NCBI GenBank assembly: GCA_015486895.1
Contig: WFQT01000338.1
Location: forward strand, 1-18,565
Length of the DNA: 18,565 bases
Origin: Anaerolineae bacterium
GTDB taxonomy: Bacteria > Chloroflexota > Anaerolineae > JAADDB01
Reading direction: 5' to 3'
Below, one piece after another: positions 5,774 through 15,135 of this stretch. Under the pieces are notes generated by a model. That model worked only from the letters and a program-made list of their open reading frames with translations. It did not search any database and was not told where the DNA came from. Numbering within the stretch: the stretch's first letter is position 1; the number at the start of each line of letters is the position of its first letter. The position numbers and the translations under genes are program-made.

Positions 5774-8700
5774 TCACTCCCCAGTCTCTACTTTATCAAG
5801 AGATGCTTCATCTCCTTTTACCTCACCAGAGATAGTTTCCTTAGAATCTACCTCGCCATCAATAGATCTATTCTCTTCTGCTTCATCTGTTTCAGGCTGG
5901 ACGTCATCGCCAGCCTCATCCGCACCTGAGGGCCGCGAATCCCCACTAAGCCACGCCTGCGCCTGCACCCGCAGTGATTCCTTGGCCTGCTCGGCAGTAG
6001 CCCGTTCGGCATTGAGGACACGAGTTGCTGCCTCAACCTCCTCTTGGTGCTTCAATCGCGCATAGAAACCTGTACCGGCGGGGATAAGCTTCCCAATGAT
6101 CACATTCTCTTTCAGTCCCCGTAAATCATCTTGGGACCCGCGAACTGCCGCGTCGGTCAACACTTTCGTCGTTTCCTGAAAAGATGCTGCCGATAGGAAG
6201 CTATCCGTATTCAACGAGGCTTTGGTAACCCCCAGTAGTTCCGGGTAGCCGTTGGCCGGCTGGCCCCCTTCCGCCACAATCTTGGCATTAGCAGCTTCAA
6301 AGTCAAAGTGGTCTATCAACTCACCAGGCAAGAAATGAGTATCACCACCGTCCACCACGTGCACCCGGCGGGTCATCTGGCGTACAATAATTTCTATATG
6401 CTTGTCGTGAATCGTCACACCCTGAGAGCGGTACACCTTTTGCACTTCCTGCAACAAGTAAAACTGAACTGCCTCGCGACCTTGGATGCGCAGGACATCT
6501 CGCGGGTTCTTGGAGCCTTCTACTAATTGATCGCCGGCTTTCACCGGGCTGCCTACTTCCACCCGTAGTCGCGCCGAAGGCGAAATATCCATCACCATTT
6601 CGCGCCGTTCCTCACGCCGCACTACGCCCGAAATGCTGCCATCTTCCCGCTTCTCCAGGAAAATGTGACCGTCCATCCCCGCTACAATTTCTTCTCCCTC
6701 GGCAATGGCGACCACTGTATCTGCCTGCACCCGGTCTCCGTCGTCCACGTTGACCTCAGCCCCGGCTGGGATTTCTACCTCTTCTCGCAACAAGTTAGTG
6801 CTCACAAGACGCAACTTGCGCTGATCACCTTCCCAGTAATCAGCATCAAGAATGCCATCCATCTCAGCAATAAGCGCTTCACCTTTGGGCGTTCTGGCCT
6901 CGAATACCTCTTCCACACGGGGCAAACCTTGCGTGATATCTTCTACGCCAGCCACACCGCCGGTATGGAACGTCCGCAAAGTTAACTGAGTGCCCGGCTC
7001 ACCGATGGATTGGGCAGCAACAACGCCAACTGCCTCACCTAACTCCACCAGGCCGCCTCGGGCCAAATCCTGACCGTAGCACTTGCGACAAAGTCCAAAG
7101 CGGCTTTCACAGGTCATAGGCGAACGTACAAAGACCTTCTTGATCCCCAACTGCTCGATTAGAACTATATCTGGCTTATCCAGGAGTTTACCTTTCTCCA
7201 GGATCACCTCGCCGGTTGTAGGATCTACCACCGGACCAGCCAATAACCGGCCGATAATGCGTTCGCCCAAGGTCTCACCTATATCCTTGGAATCCTCTTC
7301 CGAGATCCAGATGCCATTCTCTGTACCGCAATCCTCTTCGGTAATGATGACATCCTGCGCCACATCTACCAGCCGGCGAGTCAAATAGCCGGCATCGGCA
7401 GTGCGCAAAGCCGTATCCGCCAGGCCTTTGCGGGAACCATGGGTGCTCAAGAAATACTCTAAAGTCGATAACCCCTCGCTGAAGTTAGAGCGAATGGGCA
7501 AAGGAATAATGCGGCCGGATGGATCAGCCATCAAGCCACGCATCCCTGCCAACTGGCGGATAGGTTGGATACCACCCTTCGTAGCCCCAGAGCGGGACAT
7601 AGCTCCCAAGCCATCCAGGGGATCCAAGAGTGCCTTCACTGATTCGGTAACCTCATCAGTCGCCCTCGTCCATAGCTCCACTACCTTCGTGTATTTCTCA
7701 TCATCGGTAATTAAACCACGACGGAACTGCCGTTCTACTTGAGCCACTTTGCTCTCTGTCGCGGCCAGAATCTCTCGCTTATTGCGCGGCACACGAATAT
7801 CGGTAACCGCCATAGTCGTACCGCTAATGGTAGCAAACTTGAATGTGAGGTCCTTGAGTCTGTCAGCAACTTCTATTGCCTCCTCCTGGCCAAACCGCTC
7901 GTAAACTTGCCCGATAACAGTATTGAGAGCACTTTTATCCATCACATCGTTGACAAAGCGCATCTCTTCCGGCAAGATCAGGTTAAACATGATCCGCCCC
8001 GGAGTCGTGTCCAGAATACCGCTCAAACGAACATTATCCGGATCAATATTGCGCAATACCAAGCGCTCACGAACCTCATTGTAGGCTACCGGGCCAATAC
8101 CGGGAATGGTAACGAATGCCTTCTTGCCTTCCCTCAGCTTAGCTATGACCTGTTCCAGAGTAAGATAACCAGCATCCTGCAAAGCCTGCTCAACGCGATG
8201 GCTTAAACCCAGTTCCTCAAGTCCCTTTTTGGAAAGCCATGAGTGATAGTACACCTTGACAGGCACCCGCAAGCCGACTACATGCATGTTGTAAGCGTAA
8301 ACAACATCCCCCATGTTAGAGAAATACTTACCGGCACCTTTCGCCTCTTCATCCACCACGGTAAGATAGTAACCGCCGAGAACCATATCCTTAGAAGGGC
8401 CGACGATAGGATCACCACTGGCTGGTTTCAACAGGTTATGAGTGACCAGCATTAATTTCCGGGCCTCGTAAACGGCCTCGTCAGAAAGAGGCACGTGTAC
8501 AGCCATCTGATCGCCGTCAAAATCAGCATTAAAAGCAGCACAGGCCAATGGGTGCAACTGAATAGCATTGCCCTCGATCAGCCGCACCTCAAACGCCTGG
8601 ATGCCCAGGCGATGTAACGTCGGCGCCCGATTCAATAACACAGGACGAGTCTTTACCACGTCCTCCAGCACTTCCCACACCGCTGGTGCTTCCCGATCCA

Positions 8701-10402
8701 CGAGCCGCTTTGCGCTCTTGATGTTATGCGCGTAATTTTTGTCTACTAGGGCATGCATCACAAAGGGCTTAAATAGCTCCAGCGCCATCTTTTTAGGCAA
8801 GCCGCACTCACTCAGCTTCAACTCAGGACCAACAATGATGACCGAGCGACCAGAGTAGTCCACACGTTTTCCCAACAGGTTGCGGCGGAAACGACCTTGC
8901 TTCCCTTTCAACATATCGGATAACGACTTCAACTTGCGCCGACCAGAACGAGAAACGGCTCGGCCCCGCCGGCCATTATCGATCAAAGAATCCACCGCTT
9001 CCTGTAACATGCGCTTCTCATTGCGAACGATTACTTCCGGAGCGCCCAACTCCAGCAGCCGCTTCAAGCGGTTGTTACGGTTAATGACCCGGCGATAGAG
9101 ATCGTTCAAATCACTGGTAGCAAACCGCCCCCCGTCTAACTGCACCATAGGCCGCAAATCAGGGGGAATGACTGGCAAGACGGTTAAAACCATCCACTCC
9201 GGCCGAGTCCCAGCATGGCGAAAAGCTTCCACCACCCGCAATCGCTTGGCAATCCTCTTTACCCGTTGCTTGGAACGGCTGCGTTTCATCTCCGAGCGCA
9301 GTTCCTCCGTCATTTTATCCAAGTCGATCTTAGCCACCAGATCGCGTACCGCTTCAGCACCCATGCTAGCGCTGAAAACAGTAGACCAACGACGCTTATA
9401 TTCCCGGTACTGTCTCTCCGTCAGTAACATCCGCTCCGATAGCTGCTTAAGCTCCTGGGCCAGCATATCATAATCCTTGCGCAGTTGCTCTTTAGCCTCC
9501 TCGGTAGTCTTTTGCCGCTCTGTGATCTCCATCTCAGTAGCAGCAACCAACTGGTCTACCTGGGCTTGAATAAGCTGACGAGCGTCCTCCTGCTGGCGCC
9601 TGGCATCGCGTTCAATAGCATTCAGTCGCAGAGTCAAGGATTCGCGCAAAGCTTCCACATGCTTAATATCTATTACCTCGCCGGCAGGGAAAAGAGGCGT
9701 TTCCTGCCAGGGCAAAGTAACATCCTCCACCAAAGGCTGACCTTGAGAAACCTCCAACCGTGACGTCAGGTCGCGGCCCAGTTGCATCACCTCGTTGGTT
9801 TGCCGTTCCATGACTTCTTCCAAGCGAGCCAACTCTGCTTCTTCTGTTGCCCTTAGAGCGGCAATGTTATTATCTCGCTGCGCCTTGGTCTCCGAGATCT
9901 TATTGGCAAGCTCACCATCCTGCCGGCTAAGGCGCAAAGCTAAGTCTCTCTCTTGGCGATGCAACACTTTCTGCCGCTCATCCTCATCCACATTAGTTAC
10001 CATATACTGAGCGAAGTAAATCACTCGCTCCAGCTTCCGCGGTGAGAGATCCAAGAGAAGCCCTAAGCGGCTGGGGACGCCTTTCACGTACCATATATGC
10101 GTCACAGGCGTTGCCAGCGTGATGTGTCCCATCCGCTCACGACGCACTCGCGACGGAGCAACTTCAACACCACATTTTTCGCAGATAACACCTTTATAAC
10201 GTATCCGTTTATATTTTCCGCAAGCACACTCGTAGTCCCGTGTCGGGCCAAAAATACGCTCACAGAAAAGCCCATCACGCTCCGGACGCAACGTGCGATA
10301 GTTAATAGTCTCCGGCTTCAAAACCTCACCATAGGACCAGGAAATGATATCCTCTGGAGAGGCCAGTTTGATTCGGATAGCGTCAAAGTTCTTAACTTCC
10401 AC
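5774..10402 (-). CDS. rpoC: RNA polymerase beta' subunit with two lineage-type inserts
   Basis: Catalytic subunit of RNA polymerase, 1542 residues. The start is GTG at 10402 (MEVKNFDAIRIKLASPEDI) with AAAGGGG 6 nt upstream. The N-terminal zinc ligands are C59, C61, C74 and C77; the catalytic motif NADFDGDQMA holds D627, D629 and D631. The bridge helix is near 970-1015, the second zinc site is C1025, C1098, C1105 and C1108, and the trigger loop SIGEPGTQLTLRTFH lies near 1132-1146. The large proteobacterial trigger-loop insert is absent. Two inserts stand out against E. coli and Bacillus: a charged coiled-coil segment at about residues 142-340, and an alpha-CTD-like helix-hairpin-helix segment at about 723-784. 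The last 50 residues are a D/E-rich tail. The gene follows rpoB by 205 bp and is presumably co-transcribed with it. Confidence 0.98.
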   Translation of the reverse strand: MEVKNFDAIRIKLASPEDIISWSYGEVLKPETINYRTLRPERDGLFCERIFGPTRDYECACGKYKRIRYKGVICEKCGVEVAPSRVRRERMGHITLATPVTHIWYVKGVPSRLGLLLDLSPRKLERVIYFAQYMVTNVDEDERQKVLHRQERDLALRLSRQDGELANKISETKAQRDNNIAALRATEEAELARLEEVMERQTNEVMQLGRDLTSRLEVSQGQPLVEDVTLPWQETPLFPAGEVIDIKHVEALRESLTLRLNAIERDARRQQEDARQLIQAQVDQLVAATEMEITERQKTTEEAKEQLRKDYDMLAQELKQLSERMLLTERQYREYKRRWSTVFSASMGAEAVRDLVAKIDLDKMTEELRSEMKRSRSKQRVKRIAKRLRVVEAFRHAGTRPEWMVLTVLPVIPPDLRPMVQLDGGRFATSDLNDLYRRVINRNNRLKRLLELGAPEVIVRNEKRMLQEAVDSLIDNGRRGRAVSRSGRRKLKSLSDMLKGKQGRFRRNLLGKRVDYSGRSVIIVGPELKLSECGLPKKMALELFKPFVMHALVDKNYAHNIKSAKRLVDREAPAVWEVLEDVVKTRPVLLNRAPTLHRLGIQAFEVRLIEGNAIQLHPLACAAFNADFDGDQMAVHVPLSDEAVYEARKLMLVTHNLLKPASGDPIVGPSKDMVLGGYYLTVVDEEAKGAGKYFSNMGDVVYAYNMHVVGLRVPVKVYYHSWLSKKGLEELGLSHRVEQALQDAGYLTLEQVIAKLREGKKAFVTIPGIGPVAYNEVRERLVLRNIDPDNVRLSGILDTTPGRIMFNLILPEEMRFVNDVMDKSALNTVIGQVYERFGQEEAIEVADRLKDLTFKFATISGTTMAVTDIRVPRNKREILAATESKVAQVERQFRRGLITDDEKYTKVVELWTRATDEVTESVKALLDPLDGLGAMSRSGATKGGIQPIRQLAGMRGLMADPSGRIIPLPIRSNFSEGLSTLEYFLSTHGSRKGLADTALRTADAGYLTRRLVDVAQDVIITEEDCGTENGIWISEEDSKDIGETLGERIIGRLLAGPVVDPTTGEVILEKGKLLDKPDIVLIEQLGIKKVFVRSPMTCESRFGLCRKCYGQDLARGGLVELGEAVGVVAAQSIGEPGTQLTLRTFHTGGVAGVEDITQGLPRVEEVFEARTPKGEALIAEMDGILDADYWEGDQRKLRLVSTNLLREEVEIPAGAEVNVDDGDRVQADTVVAIAEGEEIVAGMDGHIFLEKREDGSISGVVRREERREMVMDISPSARLRVEVGSPVKAGDQLVEGSKNPRDVLRIQGREAVQFYLLQEVQKVYRSQGVTIHDKHIEIIVRQMTRRVHVVDGGDTHFLPGELIDHFDFEAANAKIVAEGGQPANGYPELLGVTKASLNTDSFLSAASFQETTKVLTDAAVRGSQDDLRGLKENVIIGKLIPAGTGFYARLKHQEEVEAATRVLNAERATAEQAKESLRVQAQAWLSGDSRPSGADEAGDDVQPETDEAEENRSIDGEVDSKETISGEVKGDEASLDKVETGE

Positions 10403-10607
10403 TGTTAACCCCTTTATTCAGTGAAACGGTATCTTCTCAATATCCTGGGGTAGGAACAGGTCTTGCACCTGCCCCGATGGGTGACCGCAAGGGCTCGCCC
10501 CTACTTCTTGAGAAGACACGTGAAACGCTTGTTTAGAAAGCACTTTAGCAAGATAGAGAACATAACCCCACCACAAGCGTCAAATTTGGCATCGTCCCGG
10601 GAGCGCC
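10403..10607. other. rpoB-rpoC spacer
   Basis: The 205-bp gap holds the palindromic repeat at 10450-10504 and the rpoC Shine-Dalgarno (AAAGGGG near 10409-10415). No good promoter or terminator is visible, so rpoB and rpoC are probably one transcript. The gap is unusually long for rpoBC. Confidence 0.5.
10450..10504. repeat. GTAGG...CCTAC palindromic repeat
   Basis: A 55-bp unit starting GTAGGAACAGG and ending GGGCTCGCCCCTAC. The ends are imperfectly complementary, and an inner hairpin CAGGT(CTTGC)ACCTG lies at 10457-10471. The phrase GGTGACCGCAAGGGCTCGCCCCTAC has the look of the dispersed GTAGGGGC-type intergenic repeats found in several phyla. That is recalled knowledge, not a search. Confidence 0.55.
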
Positions 10608-13600
10608 TTACTCCGTTCGAGAACGCCCCATGCTTCTGGGAATTGTCAAGCTGAAACCTAATCTCGGCAATTGTTCTTCGTAGGTACCCTTGCCGAAAGG
10701 AATCACTTCTCCCTTCTCGTTGACGACTTCCACATTCAGAGATAGGGACTGTAGCTCCTTCACCAATACTTTGAAGGATTCTGGCACGCCAGGTGTCCCG
10801 ATCTTCTCTCCTTTGACGATGTTCTCGTAAACTTTCACCCTGCCAGTAACATCGTCTGACTTGACGGTCAGCATTTCCTGCAACGTATGGGCAGCACCAT
10901 ATGCTTCCAAAGCCCACACTTCCATCTCACCGAAACGCTGCCCCCCAAATTGCGCCTTGCCACCCAACGGCTGCTGAGTTACCAGGGAATAAGGGCCGGT
11001 AGAGCGGGCATGGACTTTGTCTTCCACTAAATGGTGCAGTTTCAGCATGTAAATCACACCCACTGTCACCGGCTGGTCGAAAGGCTCCCCGGTACGACCA
11101 TCGCGCAATTTAGTCTTACCGGTCAATGGCACCGGCCAGCCGACTTTCTCGCTAAGATCATGGGCGAAGTGAAAGAGTTCATTCACATCATCCGTTGCTG
11201 GCACTTCATCACTGTACATACGTATCCACTCCCGCAATGATAGCCGGCGGGCCTCCTCAACCCGGGCAGCGCGATCCGAGAAAGATAGTTCTTCCTCCCC
11301 ATAATATAGCAAAGTGTCTGGCTCATAACCACGGGCTAACAACCATTCCCGCAACACTGCCCGACGGGCATACACATTATCATAATACAGCTTCTCAACA
11401 TCGTATCCCTTTTTGCCCAGCCAATCTAACAAATAGAGGCGGCGCAGTTCGTCCCCATCCCTTAGGGTGCTAACATCCAATTCCGTAGCATCAGCCCATT
11501 CCCAGGCCGCGTTCATGGCATCGGCCCACGCTTTATCCATCAGCCAAGCCCGCCCCAATTCAGCCTGGATTTCTACTTCCAGGGCACCATCGAAAACAGG
11601 CGTTTTCACCTGGAAGCCCAGCTTCTGGGCTGCCCAACCCAAGTGGGTTTCTAACACCTGGCCGATGTTCATGCGGGCCGGCACTCCCAATGGATTCAGA
11701 ATAATGTCTACCGGCGTACCATCAGGCAGGAAAGGCATATCTTCCACCGGCACGATCTTGGAAACAACACCTTTATTACCATGGCGACCAGACATCTTGT
11801 CGCCAACCATCAGTTTACGCCTCTTGGCAACTGAGACCCGAACCAATTGATTCACCCCGGCGGGCAGATCATCATGATTGTCCCGAGAAAAGACTTTCAC
11901 ATCAACTACTACACCATGTTCGCCATGAGGCAAACGCAAAGAAGAATCCTTCACCTCCCGGGACTTCTCGCCGAAAATAGCTCTCAGCAGCTTTTCCTCT
12001 GGCGAGAGCTCCGTCTCTCCTTTCGGAGTAACTTTCCCCACCAGGATGTCATCGGGGCCCACCTCGGCGCCAATGCGAATGATGCCATCCTCATCCAGGT
12101 CTCGTAGTGCTTCTTCGCCCACATTAGAAATATCGCGAGTGATCTCCTCAGCACCCAACTTGGCTTCTCGTGCCTCCACCTCATATTGCTCCACATGAAC
12201 TGAGGAGAAAACTTCGTTCTGTACCACCCGTTCGCTAATGAGAATAGCGTCCTCAAAATTTCCACCGTACCAACTGACAAAGGCCACCACTACATTCCGC
12301 CCCAAAGCCAAGTCGCCCCTATCGGTAGAGGAGGACTCCGTCAACGGCGTAGTTTCGGCAACCAGTTCCCCTTTGCGCACTAAAGGCCGCTGATCAATCA
12401 CAGTAGATTGGTTTGTGCGGCGGTATTTATCCAGCGAGAACTCAAAAACCTGGCCATCATCGCCACGTATCACGATCATGGCACTATCGGCGCGCAGCAC
12501 CTCGCCGGCAATGGGCGATTGGATCACCTGACCAGAATCAGCCGCAGCAAACCACTCCATCCCCGTCCCAACGATAGGTGCCTCCGGCCGCAACAACGGC
12601 ACCGCCTGCCGCTGCATGTTAGACCCCATCAACGCACGGTTGGCATCATTGTGCTCCAAGAAGGGTATCAGTGCAGCCGAAACCGAGGTAATTTGCCGGG
12701 GCGAGACGTCAACGAAATCCAAATGGGTCGGCGAACCCACATGGAAAGATTGCTGATAGCGCACGGAAACGGTACTACCGATAAGTTGTCCCAACGCATC
12801 CATCTTTGCAGAGGCCTGGCCGATGACATATTCATCCTCCTTATCAGCCGTCAGGTAGACAATCTCGCCGGTCACATAGGGATGAACCTTTACCTGGGGA
12901 TGAACCTCTGCCAGCGCCGCGATGCGTTCCGCCTGCTCGGCGGTAATAACATCTCCTTGCGAGATAATCTTCCCGCCGCTTTCAGGATCACTAATGTCCA
13001 TGTTGATAATACGGCCAACGAGATTTCCTACTTTATTCTCGATTTGGCGGGCCACACGCCGGTATGGCGTCTCAATGAAACCAAACTCATTAACGCGAGC
13101 ATAAGTCGCCAGCGAGCCAATGAGGCCAATGTTCGGGCCTTCCGGTGTCTCAATGGGACAGATCCGACCATAATGAGAGTGATGCACATCGCGGACGTCA
13201 AAGCCGGCGCGCTCACGGCGCAAGCCTCCCGGCCCCAGTGCGCTTAGGCGGCGTTTATGGGTCAATTCGGAAAGAGGATTCGTTTGATCCATGAACTGAC
13301 TAAGCTGGCTACCGCCGAAGAACTCACGAGTTGCCGCCACTATCGGCCGGATATTAATCAGGGAAAGGGGACTGAGCTGCTCCGGCTCACGGATGGACAT
13401 ACGCTCCCGCACAACTCGTTCCATACGCAGCAGGCCAATACGCAACTGATTCTGGATCAACTCCCCAACCGTTTTCAGGCGACGATTACCCAAGTGATCA
13501 ATGTCATCAGGTCCAATGATACCATTGTTAATCTGAATGATGCGAGCAACTACCTGCACCAGTTCCTGCTGCGTCAGCACGCGCACATTCATGGGAATGT

Positions 13601-14537
13601 CAAGTTTCAAACGGGCATTCATCTTATAGCGCCCTACCCGCCCCAAATCATAGCGGCGGTTAGAGAAAAGCATATTCTCCAAAGCAGTGCGGGCATTTTC
13701 TACCGTGGCCGGATCACCAGGGCGCAGCCGTTGGTAAATATCAATTAAAGCAGCCTCCGGATCTTTAGCCGCATCCTTTCCCAACGTAGAGAGGATATAA
13801 GGATGATCTGGCATGTTATCCACATCAACAAAGAGATCTAAAAGCTCTTCATCGGTGCCTTCCTTGACTACCCGGCCCAGCGGCAATAATTCTCGTTCCG
13901 CCGTTTCACGGGCATTGGAGTCAGTACGATCGCCAATGGCCACTAAAGCGCGAAGTAACGTCGTTACCGGAATTTTGCGCTTGCGATCAATTTTAACAGA
14001 AATGACGTCCTTTTTGCTGGTCTCAAATTCCAGCCAAGCTCCCCGGTTAGGAATTAATTTTGCCCCGGCCAATTCACGACCGGATTGGCGATCCAGGCTC
14101 GAAGTAAAGTAAACACCGGCAGAGCGCAGGAGTTGGCTCACTACCACACGCTCCGCACCATTGATAATGAACGTACCATCCGGTGTCATCAAGGGGAAAT
14201 CACCCATGAATACGTCCTGGGTCTGCACCTCGCCGGTATCGCGGTTCAACAGCCGGGCTTCCACCCAAAGGGGAGCTGAGTAAGTATCACTTTTCTCACG
14301 GCACTCCGCCTCACTCAACTTCGGCTCCTCAAACCAGAGCCGGCCAAAGCTGAGTTCCAGGTTATTATTGAACCCCACTATGGGAGATATTTCATCAAAT
14401 AGCTCTCGCAGCCTTTCCGTTTGAAACCGATGGAAAGAATTCAATTGAATCTGGACAAGGTTAGGTACCTCCAACACTTCAGGGATACGGGCGTACGATT
14501 TGCGCTTGATGACAGGCGCACTCTGACGCAAATTCAT
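10608..14537 (-). CDS. rpoB: RNA polymerase beta subunit with a repeat-bearing insert
   Basis: Forms the other half of the RNA polymerase active-site cleft and the rifampicin pocket. The start chosen is ATG at 14537 (MNLRQSAPVIKRKSYARIPE), with AAGGAG 11 nt upstream. A GTG at 14549 is in frame but overlaps the Shine-Dalgarno region. Length is 1309 residues. Rif cluster I is GGSQLSQFMDQTNPLSEL at about 408-425, followed by THKRRLSALGPGG. D417, H427, R430 and S432 correspond to E. coli D516, H526, R529 and S531, so no classical resistance change is seen. KMSGRHGNKG lies at 914-923 and GGKAQFGGQRFGEMEVWALEAYGA at 1192-1215. Between PVFDGA and LRDGRTGE (about 986-1143) there are about 155 residues against about 20 in E. 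coli or Bacillus, with repeated RRxxLxxWLxxxGY units. Confidence 0.98.
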   Translation of the reverse strand: MNLRQSAPVIKRKSYARIPEVLEVPNLVQIQLNSFHRFQTERLRELFDEISPIVGFNNNLELSFGRLWFEEPKLSEAECREKSDTYSAPLWVEARLLNRDTGEVQTQDVFMGDFPLMTPDGTFIINGAERVVVSQLLRSAGVYFTSSLDRQSGRELAGAKLIPNRGAWLEFETSKKDVISVKIDRKRKIPVTTLLRALVAIGDRTDSNARETAERELLPLGRVVKEGTDEELLDLFVDVDNMPDHPYILSTLGKDAAKDPEAALIDIYQRLRPGDPATVENARTALENMLFSNRRYDLGRVGRYKMNARLKLDIPMNVRVLTQQELVQVVARIIQINNGIIGPDDIDHLGNRRLKTVGELIQNQLRIGLLRMERVVRERMSIREPEQLSPLSLINIRPIVAATREFFGGSQLSQFMDQTNPLSELTHKRRLSALGPGGLRRERAGFDVRDVHHSHYGRICPIETPEGPNIGLIGSLATYARVNEFGFIETPYRRVARQIENKVGNLVGRIINMDISDPESGGKIISQGDVITAEQAERIAALAEVHPQVKVHPYVTGEIVYLTADKEDEYVIGQASAKMDALGQLIGSTVSVRYQQSFHVGSPTHLDFVDVSPRQITSVSAALIPFLEHNDANRALMGSNMQRQAVPLLRPEAPIVGTGMEWFAAADSGQVIQSPIAGEVLRADSAMIVIRGDDGQVFEFSLDKYRRTNQSTVIDQRPLVRKGELVAETTPLTESSSTDRGDLALGRNVVVAFVSWYGGNFEDAILISERVVQNEVFSSVHVEQYEVEAREAKLGAEEITRDISNVGEEALRDLDEDGIIRIGAEVGPDDILVGKVTPKGETELSPEEKLLRAIFGEKSREVKDSSLRLPHGEHGVVVDVKVFSRDNHDDLPAGVNQLVRVSVAKRRKLMVGDKMSGRHGNKGVVSKIVPVEDMPFLPDGTPVDIILNPLGVPARMNIGQVLETHLGWAAQKLGFQVKTPVFDGALEVEIQAELGRAWLMDKAWADAMNAAWEWADATELDVSTLRDGDELRRLYLLDWLGKKGYDVEKLYYDNVYARRAVLREWLLARGYEPDTLLYYGEEELSFSDRAARVEEARRLSLREWIRMYSDEVPATDDVNELFHFAHDLSEKVGWPVPLTGKTKLRDGRTGEPFDQPVTVGVIYMLKLHHLVEDKVHARSTGPYSLVTQQPLGGKAQFGGQRFGEMEVWALEAYGAAHTLQEMLTVKSDDVTGRVKVYENIVKGEKIGTPGVPESFKVLVKELQSLSLNVEVVNEKGEVIPFGKGTYEEQLPRLGFSLTIPRSMGRSRTE

Positions 14538-14561
14538 AACTTGACACACTCCTTAACTGGC

Positions 14562-14589
14562 ATTATCATAGACATGGCATAATGGCCAA
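14562..14589 (-). promoter_or_regulatory. Promoter candidate immediately upstream of rpoB
   Basis: On the minus strand TTGGCC (14589-14584), 16 bp, then GATAAT (14567-14562). The -10 matches five of six consensus bases and the -35 four of six. Transcription would start near 14555, leaving a short leader of about 18 nt that includes the Shine-Dalgarno. It lies just downstream of element C. Confidence 0.35.
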
Positions 14590-14604
14590 GCGACGCTAAC
14601 AAGT

Positions 14605-14759
14605 TTACTTACTGGAGCCTGGTGAAATCCATTTTTGGGCTTGACAAGGCACTTCCGACCACAGACTGCGCAAAGTAAACTGATTTTTAGCCTGATTTTC
14701 CCTTAAAATTCCGTGATAATCTGTGGCTAAAGCCAAAAACGCCATTGTCCAGTTACTTA
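14605..14759 (+). mobile_element. MITE-like element, copy C
   Basis: Element body 14612-14752 (141 bp), beginning CTGGAGCCTGGTGAAATCC and ending CATTGTCCAG. It is flanked by an exact 7-bp direct repeat, TTACTTA (14605-14611 and 14753-14759), a target-site duplication. Inside, CCACAGA (14659-14665) and TCTGTGG (14720-14726) form an inverted repeat. There is no ORF. It sits less than 25 bp upstream of the rpoB promoter candidate. Confidence 0.75.
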
Positions 14760-14825
14760 TTGCGGGACGCGCAAAAACATTGCCGACAAATTACCCGGGG
14801 GCGGGTACATGACAGCTCCCCACAC

Positions 14826-14861
14826 TCCCTACGTAGGAAAGGTAGGGAAAAACGTTTTTTT
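14826..14861 (+). repeat. Terminator-like hairpin on the plus strand, no gene before it
   Basis: TCCCTAC (14826-14832) and GTAGGGA (14842-14848) pair over a 9-nt loop and are followed by AAAACGTTTTTTT. That resembles an intrinsic terminator in the plus direction, but no plus-strand gene is present. On the minus strand it would be a hairpin in a long rpoB leader if transcription began further upstream. Confidence 0.3.
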
Positions 14862-14981
14862 GTTTATAAGTCATGCATCTCCCTGGGTAAAAGCGGCCTC
14901 ACGGCTGAATAAAAGCTCGCGCCAAAAGCGACGCCAGCCCTTCCTCAGAAGAAAATGATCATCTGACGCAACTTTTCTACA

Positions 14982-15135
14982 TATTATACTGGAGTCTGGC
15001 GAAAATGACGTTTTAGGATCGACCGAACCATCCCTACCACAGATGGCACAGATTAACACGGATTTCTCTTTACTTTTCAACCTCAATCTGTGTTTTTCTA
15101 TAGCCAAAACAAAAAAGATAGAGTCCAGTATTATA
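14982..15135 (+). mobile_element. MITE-like element, copy D
   Basis: Element body 14989-15128 (140 bp), beginning CTGGAGTCTGGCGAAAATGA and ending AGAGTCCAG. It is flanked by an exact 7-bp direct repeat, TATTATA (14982-14988 and 15129-15135). Internal CACAGATT (15047-15054) and AATCTGTG (15085-15092) can form a hairpin. The first 60 bp are clearly related to copy A: both share CTGGCGAAA, GTTTTAGG, TCGACC and TACCACAGAT in order. It is non-coding. Confidence 0.75.

Noticed and set aside
12408..13247. Plus-strand open frame of 279 codons
   Set aside because: Antisense of the most conserved part of rpoB; its residue composition (His/Arg/Asn-rich) is typical of a shadow frame.
13237..13320. Rifampicin-resistance substitutions in rpoB
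   Set aside because: The residues equivalent to E. coli D516, H526, R529 and S531 are all the sensitive type; the few differences in the cluster are conservative.
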